A stretch of 64,000 nt of DNA from Phymorhynchus buccinoides (lineage: Eukaryota; Mollusca; Gastropoda; Neogastropoda; Raphitomidae): positions 38,562,280 through 38,626,279 of the forward strand of contig CM065682.1 of the NCBI GenBank assembly GCA_017654935.2, read 5' to 3'. Below are positions 1-22,100 of this stretch, piece after piece. The first letter of the stretch is position 1, and every line of letters starts with the position of its first letter. A program made the translations under genes and the position numbers. The notes beneath the pieces are model-generated. The model ran no database searches and was not told the origin of the DNA. It saw only the letters and a list, made by a program, of their open reading frames with translations.

Positions 1-375
1 AGAATCAGTTCAGATCACCCTGGACAAGGTGGTCAAGAACGATTTCTGACGAACTCAGGATGGTAAAGACAGGGGAGGGGGAGGGAACTCAGGATGGTAA
101 AGAGAAGGGAGGGAACTCAGGATGGTAAGGAAATGGGGTGGCACTCAGGATGGTAAGGAGAGGGAAAGGGGATGGCACTCAGGATGGTAAGGAGAGGGCA
201 CTCAGGATGGTAAGGAGAGGGGAAGAGGAGGGCACTCAGGATGGTAAGGAGAGGGGGAGGGCAGAATCGGTTCAGATCACCCTCGACAAGAACGATTTCT
301 GAGGAACTCAGGATGGTAAGTACAGGGGAGGGGAGGGAACTTAGGATGGTAAAGAGAAGGGAGGGAACTCAGGAT
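1..375 (+). repeat. Minisatellite of splice-donor-like units in the last DRC3 intron
   Basis: Roughly ten degenerate units of 23-34 bp share the core ACTCAGGATGGTAAGGAGAG, which looks like an exon end followed by a GTAAG donor. Two longer units, at 1-85 and 262-305, also share a preceding block ending GAACGATTTCTGA. That block could be a remnant of the penultimate DRC3 exon: reading the first copy to ...GACGAACTCAGGATG ends in phase 0, compatible with the exon at 570. The exon end is not certain, because one frame of both long units meets a TGA. Confidence 0.6.
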
Positions 376-569
376 CTTTGATAAAGACACATGTATACAG
401 TGCTTCTGGATTTCTTATGTTGTTGACAGGTGACATTTTGCCAAGATCACCGAGACTGCTATCCTAATTAAGGTGTATGCGTACGTGTGAGTGTTGCACT
501 ATAGATTATTTGATAGTCATTAAATTCGTCCTTTATCATTACTCTTGTCATTTCGTACTCCTGTTGCAG

Positions 570-821
570 TTGTTCGTGGACAAAGACACCATCATGAACG
601 CAGTCTCCACCTCGCACGACGCCCACCTGATGAAGATCGACAACAAGGAGGATGACATCGTCACACGCATCAACAACTGGCTGAAGGGCATGATCGAAGG
701 CATTCACGACGAACAGGAGATCAGGCGCAACAGATCTCGTGTGACGGAGATCAACCACCTGATTGACCACTTGCGAGAGGAGATCGACACCTTGGAAATA
801 GGAGGCGGCCATGCCTATTGA
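570..821 (+). CDS. DRC3: Last coding exon of a ciliary coiled-coil protein, probably DRC3 (LRRC48)
   Basis: The exon opens in phase 0 after the acceptor ...ctgttgcag at 561-569 and ends at TGA 819-821. It encodes 83 residues beginning LFVDKDTIMNAVSTSHDAH, continuing through KIDNKEDDIVTRINNWLKG to NHLIDHLREEIDTLEIGGG. The composition is charged, helical and coiled-coil-like, as in nexin-dynein regulatory complex proteins of motile cilia. The DRC3 assignment rests on this C-terminal pattern plus position: the next genes, on the expected strands, are ATPAF2 and GID4, which I recall as DRC3's neighbours in vertebrates. The rest of the gene lies left of the window. Other axonemal coiled-coil proteins (CCDC63/CCDC114 type) are the main alternative. 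Exon identity is solid; the symbol is an inference. Confidence 0.7.
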   Translation: MFVDKDTIMNAVSTSHDAHLMKIDNKEDDIVTRINNWLKGMIEGIHDEQEIRRNRSRVTEINHLIDHLREEIDTLEIGGGHAY

Positions 822-1235
822 ACAAAAACATTGTGGGAATCCAAAGTGCATGGACAATGAAAGTGAGGAAGAAACAACAAAAGAATTCTGTTTTGACAAT
901 GTAATGGTCTTTCTTGTAAGAAGGGAATATTCTGATGTGAAATAGGAACAGCAAGATTGGGAGAGCGACACCTTGAAAATAGGAGGTGGCCATGCCTATT
1001 GAAGCAAATAAATGTGAAAATCGAAGGTGCGTAGACAATTAAGTAGAGAGAAAAAAGAAGACAAGAAACCTTCTGTTTTGACAATGTAACATTCTCAACA
1101 ATAACTGGTATAATCTGATGTGAAACAGGAACAGCAAGATACAGAAGCAAAGAAGAAATAACAGAAATTCTGTCTTGATAGTGTAACAAGAAGAAATATA
1201 ACATCTGAGGTGAAAGAGGAACAGCAAGATTCAAT
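786..1235 (+). repeat. Diverged tandem triplication starting in the last DRC3 codons and filling the 3' UTR
   Basis: A unit of about 180 bp beginning CGACACCTTGGAAATAGGAG (785 onward) recurs at 966 and, shortened, near 1142. Each copy ends with a TGTGAAAYAGGAACAGCAAGA-like stretch (near 937, 1118 and 1208). The second copy repeats the last coding codons, the stop codon and the proximal 3' UTR, and adds an AATAAA at 1007-1012 that could serve as a polyadenylation signal. The original stop at 819 still terminates the frame. Confidence 0.65.
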
Positions 1236-2337
1236 AGCAATTAATTTAACAAATGATACTCAAATGTTTCTTGTTGCAACATATGCATTTTGAGTTGAGT
1301 GTTGAAAAGAAAATCACACATGAACAATGAAAACATTGCTTTTCAACTGATTCTGTATCCTCCGAAGTCAGAGTGTGGCTCCCCCATGTGGCGGGGTAAT
1401 AAAAAACGGCCACACACATAAATGTTCTTATCCCTAGTTAGTGCATTTGTACCATAGTGTTCAATTGCTTTGGCTGCTGGGATGATCCCTGGAGTCTTTA
1501 AACCAGGGAACGACAACAACAACTGATTCTGTCGACTTTTAATATGTTTTTTGAATCACTGTGATACTTTGTAAAGTCATATTTAATCATCCATTCATGA
1601 CATCAATTCAAAGCTGGTACTTTTATCTTGTCAATCGTGAACTTTATTACTATTGTGAGACGGAACAAGCCTTTGTATGAAAGGCAATCTGAGAGGAAAA
1701 TTCAGTACAGTCAGTTGTTTATTTGACATCCATTGTGTTTGTATAGAATTTATTTACTATCACGGATGAAATTAAAACATTCAGATTCGTCATCTTTACA
1801 AAGATAGCTTGCGGCTCTTTAAAGTGAATGGGAGTGTTTCTTTTTTTATATTTCTTTTTCTCCTCTTTTGAGAAAACTTACTGGTGGCACAGAAGGAAAA
1901 ACAGTATATATATTTATACAAATCAGAATATATCAGTTAATGCGTTATGTATCAAGAAACAGCTTATTTGAAGATCTGTTTGAGAACAAACGGATAAAGT
2001 GTGTGTGTGTGTGTGTGCATGGGTGAGTGTGTGTGTGTGTGTGTCCTTCCATTAATAAATTAAAAAACAAACAAACGAAAAAACAGTTGCCTTTGTTGAC
2101 AGAGATGACAGAATTGATTTATTTGTAAGCAGTTTCTCAGCCCAGTTGGCATGAAGTTTTATGATTCACAACACCACAAAGATACATCAAACAATTTAAC
2201 AAGACTCAAAGCCTATGTACAGTGGCGTTTAAAAAGTCATCACCAGTGGCTTTGAACCACCTTTATGCTCCAAGTACAGCCTTGTAGCATGACAACGTCC
2301 ATTAACACACACACACACACACATGCTTCTGCGCTGG
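1236..2337. other. DRC3-ATPAF2 convergent spacer, left part
   Basis: AT-rich sequence without a supportable exon. It may contain the distal DRC3 3' UTR: TAATAAA-type signals occur near 1397 and 2054. It also holds a retroposon-like stretch at about 1380-1522 ending in (AAC)n, and short (GT)n and (CA)n runs at 1999-2042 and 2305-2323. Confidence 0.4.
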
Positions 2338-2438
2338 TACCATATTTTTCGGACTATATAAGGTGATACATTTTTCACAGACTGAAACCCAAAAAACTTT
2401 TATGTTACAATATGTGGCGGTACCATAGCCAATGAGGT

Positions 2439-2684
2439 TTAACCCTTTCACCGCCAAAGTCGCATTTTAGCACCACAGTGATTTCACACCTATGTCACTA
2501 AAAGGCATCAAATTGGGGTCTATTATCCAAAGACCCTATTGTCTTAGTTTTGGGAAATAAGGATAGACCTTATTTTATATCTGTCACAGAAGAATCCCCA
2601 ATACTGCTGATGGATTTTGTTCTCTACCCAGGTACATTTTATGGACATTTCTTGCTGAAATATGGCTGTCGGTGAAAGGGTTAA
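2439..2684. mobile_element. piggyBac-type MITE, family T1 copy 1
   Basis: TTAA at 2439-2442 and 2681-2684 flank 238 bp with inverted ends CCCTTTCACCGCC / GGYGGTGAAAGGG. TTAA target duplication with CCC-starting ends is the hallmark of piggyBac transposons; no transposase is encoded. The host repeat exists uninserted at 8338-8550 with a single TTAA at 8363-8366, which fixes the insertion boundaries directly. Confidence 0.85.
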
Positions 2685-2887
2685 CCGAGGCGTGGTTACC
2701 GCTACACCTATCTATATTGTTAAAAACTCGGGACTTTACTGGTGTTGCACTGCCTCCGGGCATTGCAGCCAGTATTGTTCCCACCATCTTTGTATTTACA
2801 AATGTCCCATATGTGTCTATGACCGAGAGGACGTAAAACATCATTTTCATCATCAGAGTGAAACCCCTGTGCCTTATAACGTGACTA

Positions 2888-3449
2888 CAGACAAACCTCT
2901 ATTTTAAGACTTCCCAAATATCCGGAAAAATCGGTCGTAAATTGGAGGGGTCGTATGACGGAGGTTTTCACTGGCAGCCGTAGAAAGAAAAAGTTCAGCA
3001 CAGTTCATACTCTCTTCTTCATGCACACATACAATGACATATTAAAACTGGATTTGGGTCTTTCCAACTCCATAGGATTGTGCAATCGATATTACAGTTT
3101 CACTTTGCCGACTTCTTTTAATCACCTCCACTCTCGTCCAAAGTCAGTGGTTTTCTTTTTCAAAGTCAGTGGTTTTCGTGCTTTTCCTACGCTCTCCACC
3201 ATCTTTTCTACAACAAGGGAAGCGACTCCGCTTTCAGGCCCTTGACCATGGTCGTTTCCCTTTGCTCGAAGTCTATGCAGACGACAGCAACGGTCGTAAA
3301 AACCAACAAAATGGCGGTCGTAAGTCGCGTTTTAGAGGAAGTCGTTTAAGAGAGGTCGTTTACATAGTAAAATGCATCTGTGCCAACAAATCCGGTCTCA
3401 AATGAGAGGTGGTCGCTTAACAGAGGGTCGTAAAATAGGGGTTTGTCTG
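2888..3449. mobile_element. TA-flanked MITE, Tc1/mariner-like
   Basis: Ends CAGACAAACCTCTATTTT (2888 on) and AAAATAGGGGTTTGTCTG (to 3449) are inverted repeats, each bordered by TA (2886-2887, 3450-3451). The interior repeats GGTCGTAA-type motifs and encodes no recognisable transposase. The superfamily is inferred from the TA flanks and the CAG-type terminus. Confidence 0.65.
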
Positions 3450-3554
3450 TACTAACAATAATAGCAAGAAAATATAACAAAATCTGAATTTTGTGCAAAA
3501 TTTGGGGGGTGCGCCTTATAATAAGGTGCAGCTAATAGTCCAAAAATATGGTAC

Positions 3555-3994
3555 AACTGTGAGGGCAGAGTGCAGCCATGAACTATCTGTCTTCCACAGC
3601 TAGAACTCTAGCGCTTTCCAACAGTTGCACACAATAGCTGCTATTCATTCCATCTAGATAGGTGCTATTCATTCCATTAGGAAATAGGCAAAGAAGCTTT
3701 CTGTCTTCTGTGATGTTTTAGCAATGATTTAATAGCTGTTGTCCATGCATTTGGATAAAGGCAGTGAAGGTTTCTGTCCAACAGTAATTTCTTAACAATT
3801 ATCTCAACAGCTATCACACAGCATGGTATGATATCAATAACTGCTGTTCATAACACAGCATGCATTAGGACACTGGTAGTGAAGCTCGTAACGATCTCAT
3901 TGCAGAGATTTCTCGCTGCACAGGCAACAAAGTTTTCTGTTCTCCATTGTTGTCCAACAGTGATTTCAACAGCCATTGTCCATCACAATGTTCA
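3555..3994. other. Probable ATPAF2 3' UTR and spacer
   Basis: Downstream of the ATPAF2 stop on the minus strand. It is AT-rich with short repeats of AACAGYNATT / TTCTGTC-type phrases. An ATTAAA variant signal on the minus strand lies near 3728. No coding sequence is evident. Confidence 0.4.
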
Positions 3995-17058
<13,064 letters not shown>

Positions 17059-17065
<7 letters not shown>

Positions 17066-17086
17066 CTTGGATGGTGGTCACGTGAC
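17059..17086 (-). promoter_or_regulatory. Start-codon AAGATGGC motif and CACGTGAC E-box at the ATPAF2 5' end
   Basis: Read on the minus strand, GTCACGTGACC (17086 down) precedes CCAAGATGGCAGC, in which the ATG is the ATPAF2 start codon. AAGATGGC is a YY1-type downstream promoter element and CACGTG a USF/E-box site; both are common in promoters of nuclear mitochondrial genes. The spacing implies a very short 5' UTR. This is motif recognition only. Confidence 0.45.
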
Positions 17087-17667
17087 TTGTATCTGCAAAG
17101 TATTTTGTGAACAAAACGGGAATGTCTATTTACCAAAAGAGAACAAAGTGCAAATATTATGTTGGTGCATGTTGTAGGCCTACACATTAAACGAATTAAG
17201 CAGACAAAAAGGCACTTCATTGTGCAGGATAGAAAATGGGCTTTTTCAACCTTTTTGTATTTTTTATTTCTGACTTCGACTTATCAGCAAACAACTTTCT
17301 CTTTGTATTACATTTACAAACTAAAGCTTAATTCTCATTACTTTATGCAACTGTCCCTCACAATTTATTTGTGTACTTGCTTTCAGAAAAGGCTTTATTT
17401 GTTTGCATAAGTCTTCTTGTTGCCTTATCGTTTACTGACTTTGTTATATGACCGTATAATAGTACTAGTCCTATAATAAAATGCTATTTAAACCAAGCAG
17501 GCAACTGTTCACATAGTAAGAAACACCGTCCACAAGGGTCTAAGACTCTTTTCTATGTCTGTGGCAACTGTAGCATTCAAAACAATAGAAAAAACAACAA
17601 GTGGGAAAACTGTGGTGTATATTTATCAGGCAAATGTTTCAGACTACTGTCCTTTGACGATGCCTGT

Positions 17668-17696
17668 CAATACTAATATTACTAATATTAGTATTG
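17668..17696. repeat. Perfect 29-bp palindrome in the ATPAF2/GID4 divergent spacer
   Basis: CAATACTAATATTA, one C, then TAATATTAGTATTG: 14-bp arms without a mismatch. It lies between the two divergent gene starts (17065 and 19013). Confidence 0.9.
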
Positions 17697-17821
17697 GTAG
17701 TGGTGCATGGTGGTTCCCATTTTACTTATTTATTATTTATTATCATCTTCATCATTATCACTGTTGTTAATGTTGTAGTGATTGTCCACTTAAACTCTTT
17801 TAATGTACACATTTATCTACT

Positions 17822-18108
<287 letters not shown>

Positions 18109-19012
18109 CCAGCTGAGCTTTGCACAGTATGAATGTGTCAGTACACCAAACACTATAGGTCACACAGAAACCCAGACATATTGTATCAAACAACAACACT
18201 TTAGGCTCTTGGAAATGTCCATCTTAGTCAGCCACACAGACAATAGGATGAAAGAGAGCGGGGGGAAAAGACTACCTAAAAAAAAAAATTAAAGAAGAAA
18301 AGAAAGGAAAATAAAAGAAAGAGAAAAGGAACAAGGAAAAAAAGGAAGAAGGAAGAAAAAAGAAAAGAACGGGTAAAAAAAATGAAGGCGGAAGTGGTGG
18401 TGGGTTGCATGATGAGTGAGCAAGATAGCAGAGAGCGGATGAATGATTGGGTGTGGTGTGAGAGTTACATATTTGTTTTTGGTCAGGTCAGGTCAGGCTT
18501 TTAGGGCAGCCAGGCCTCGCGGCCTCTTGATGCGCCCTTTCTTTTGTTTGTTTGTTTTATGATTTTGTTTTGCAATTTGATTGGCATAACTGTGACGCTT
18601 TTTGAGCAATCACTGGTGCATTAATCATAATTGAATTTTAATACAGCAATTTTAGGATCACTATCCTAAATGTATGTGTCATATTTTTATTTAATATTTT
18701 GATTTTGATATATCTCATCTTATTTTACACGGTGGAAGACAAGTTTTCATGTGCGTTGTACAATGCCAATGGGCAATAAAATGTTTAAAAAAAACTTATG
18801 ACTTATGACATGTCTCCTTCTGTGGCAACAGAAATCATTCAGGCGTATTTCTGTAAAAAGATGACTAGGAAAATAGCCAATCAGAAAGATTTCTTCGTTG
18901 ACCTATTTTTGTCTTGGTCCCTACACATTCATTCTGAAAGGTGCGCAGTGTTCAACTTCTCTTACAAGTGTCTTTTTAGAGTTCGACGCAGAAGTGTCAG
19001 AACTCTGCCACC
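18109..19012. other. Upstream region of GID4
   Basis: A-rich purine tract at 18280-18385, then a LINE/SINE-tail-like CAGGCCTCGCGGCCTC segment with (GGTCA)n near 18480-18540. Then AT-rich sequence and the presumed GID4 5' UTR. TTTTTAG at 18974-18980 could be an acceptor for a 5' UTR exon. No TATA box can be assigned with confidence. Confidence 0.4.
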
Positions 19013-19156
19013 ATGCCAGGCCTCAAGATCGATCCACCTCCTCCTGCCAACGCTGGAATTCCTGGCATCCTGTCTACCTTGCTTTATAACGGTTCCAGAT
19101 TCACTGGGTACCAAAAAAGTAAAGGGAATTCCTACGACGTGGAAGTGGTCCTACAG
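19013..19156 (+). CDS. GID4: GID4 exon 1
   Basis: Codons 1-48: [18 protein letters not shown], then [16 protein letters not shown] and [10 protein letters not shown]. The donor gttagc starts at 19157 and the exon ends in phase 0. GCCACCATGCC favours this ATG; an upstream in-frame start was not found. Confidence 0.92.
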
Positions 19157-22100
19157 GTTAGCAATGTCAAAGTTTTGATAATAGTGAGGAATTAGAGCTT
19201 CACTTGTGATGTGATTCAAGTATCTGTGCAAAGTCACTGACCAAATGTACATGCTATTATAGTTTATTTAGCCGTTTATCACACAATCACAATCAATGTA
19301 TTTATTCGTCCAATAAAATGGAAATGTGTGTGTGGTAAAAAGTTAAACAGTATGTAATAAAAGATCAAATATATTACACTAGTGCAACACCACTGGTCGC
19401 AACAGGGTTGCGCACCATTTCAGTTTAGGGAGAAATACCTAGGAGTCACCATCTCACAAGATATTATATTATTAGATGGGACACCCGCATCTCCAATGTG
19501 ACCAGTATGGCAGTAAAGACCAAAGTGGGCTCGGTCAAAATCAAAGAGACTCGTCAGGCGCTGGCCCATCCTTGAGTATGCCTCTCCAGTATGGCATCCA
19601 CACACTGCGAAAGATGTCGGCAAGGTGGAGAAGGTACAGCGAAGAGCTGCCCGCTTAGTGGTAAATAGGCACCGCCAGATATCCAGCATGGAAGACATGT
19701 ACACCCAGTTACACTGGACCAAACTCGCTGATAGAAGACGTGTTTCCAGACTGACTGCCTTCTTCAAGCTCATTGGGGACATTTTCATCAATACCCCGTA
19801 CAGCCCATCCCTCAATCGGCCAGCCAGACAAACAAGACAGTCACACCAGTCAACCTACCTTCCCTCCTGCAAAACGAGCTACAGAAAGTTCTCTTTCTTT
19901 CCTCAGACCATCGGAGATTGGAACTCCCTTCCAGTTCCACCTGAGGCAGTGACAGCCTCATTGGAAGGTTTCAAAGTTCAAGTCCCGGATTCAAATAAGC
20001 AACGCCCCCCTCCCCAATTCACACCCATTCCCCCAATCCCTCCCTCCACAACCCCACCTACCCTTTCCAACCCCTGACCTACCTTGCATCCCTTCTCCCT
20101 TGCATCCCCCCCATTACATCAAGGCTGACCATCCGGACGGCTACATTTTTGCCTGCAGTCTTTCTGCCTAACAGAAGCCCCCCTTTAGTACAACAACAGA
20201 ACCGTAAAAAAGATGATGGTGGTTGTTCAAAGAAAGAAGAAAAGAAGACTATCCTGTCACCTGTGTGGTTGCATGAAGACCACAGATAAAAGGCTAAGAG
20301 AAACTGCCTAGTAGTAGTACAAAGCTTTTGTCCGCCTAGTGCTGGAGTACTCGAGCACAGTGTGGAACCCTTATACCAAGAAGGACATCCACACCCTGGA
20401 AAAAATTCAAAGGAGTGCCTGCTGGGTGGCACACAAAACCTCCAGCCTGGATGAGATCCTCACAACACTAGAGTGGCCATCCTTGAAAGAAAGGAGAAAG
20501 AACAAAAGACTGGAGATGTTCTTCAAATACAACCAGGGACTTGCTGAAATCAACTCAGCCTATGTGCCACTGCCAGTTAGATCAGGCACAAGATGTGGCG
20601 CCAGGAAATCAAACGCCAAGGCGTACGACGTTCCATCATGTCATACGCTATACAGAAAAATGTCCTTCTTCCCCTGGACAATTCCAGACTGGAACGTGCT
20701 TCTCCAGGACATGGTGGAAGCTGAGTCTTTGGACCTCTTCAGGTCTGGACTCGGCTCCCAAATCTGATTCGACCACCACAGCTTCTATGCCGCTGGGTGA
20801 GGAAGGTGGTGAGCCACTGATAGAGTGGGCCTCGATTGCCTTAGCTGTCCAGTTTCTCCAGGAGTTTTGAGTGGGGCACAGTGTCAAATGCCTTAGCCTT
20901 AGCCGCCCTTAGAGAAATCTAAGATTGCCACATCTGTTTGTATAAAATATGTATATATATTCTTGTCAAAGCTCATGACAAAGGTCATGAAGGGTGGTGA
21001 CAAGTTGTGTCTCAGTGAGTCTCACACTGTCACAGGAGAATCCTTGACGAAAACCATGGGTTGAAAAGCTGGTAAGAATGTTGTGCTTCTCCAGATGGCT
21101 CATTAAGTTACTGCAAATAATATGCTCCAGGAGCTTGCTCGTCACAGATGTCATTGAGACTGGCCGGTAGTTCTCCGCCTGGTGTCTGTCCCCCTTCTTG
21201 AACACAGGTGCAATATTGGCTGTGAGCCTGTCATCCGACAGGTTTCCTGTGCTGACTGATTTCTGAAATATGCAGGTCAGTCCTCCTGCCAGCTGAGATG
21301 CACACTTTCAGCGCTCGGTTGGGGATGTTGTCTGGGCCTGCTGCTTTGGTCGGGTTATCATTCCGTAGCAGTTTTTCCACTCCATATTTTCCGATATGGA
21401 GAATATGGATTTGTTACCATCTTAAAAATAATAGAAAGGTGGTGAGTTCAACGGTTAAGGCTTATATGATAAAGTATAAGTTTGGTCACAATATGAATAA
21501 CAAATCACGACGTTTCGGGCTCAACCCGTTGTCCAGTGCTAAAAATAGACATGACATAGTCATAACATAATTATGTTCATTGAGTTAATATCACTTATGA
21601 TAATATCCAAAGAAGCATATCATCGCCTGCATCTGCATGCAAAAAGGAGACGTAAGTCGAAAGACGTCACTTCACATGAGGAATGGAAAACTCAATATTT
21701 CCGTTATTTTAGGTCAAATGACGTCATGTTTTGTTAATTTAACATTGCCATCAGTGTTTTATCATTGCAAATTCTTGTTTTACTGTTTTGTTAGATGATA
21801 CAGCTTGTCTTGATCAACTGGTAAGTTCAGCACTTTAAATTAAAGTTGACCAATTTTGACTTATGTCTCTTTTGCATGTAGACGGCGATATGTTAAGTTA
21901 ATATCAGTTATGATAATTGGTCCATGTCCGTGTATTACTATTACTTTTATTAGTTTTAGAAAATAAACTTAAAGCTATTAAAAAAAAAGATGAGAAAGCA
22001 AACAACCAAGAGTAAAAGTAACATGATTTTGATCACTTGGTATTTTCAGCATGTTGATCACGCCAACTCCTACCTGTGTGGGTACCTGAAGATCAAAGGC

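Larger units (their letters stand above)
2338..3554. mobile_element. Composite MITE (GTACCATATTTTTCGGACTAT termini) with nested insertions
   Basis: The left end GTACCATATTTTTCGGACTAT-like (2338-2357) is the reverse complement, with one mismatch, of the right end ATAGTCCAAAAATATGGTAC (3535-3554). Next to each terminus is a TAAGGYGC-type motif. The same family appears shorter at about 8912-9331 and decayed at about 63270-63420. The length here comes from nested insertions: a SINE-like repeat (about 2400-2856), itself split by a TTAA MITE (2439-2684), and a TA-flanked MITE (2886-3451). Confidence 0.7.

Noticed and set aside
3200..3460. Repeated GGTCGTAA motifs as a regulatory array
   Set aside because: They lie within a TA-flanked MITE and are part of its subterminal structure.
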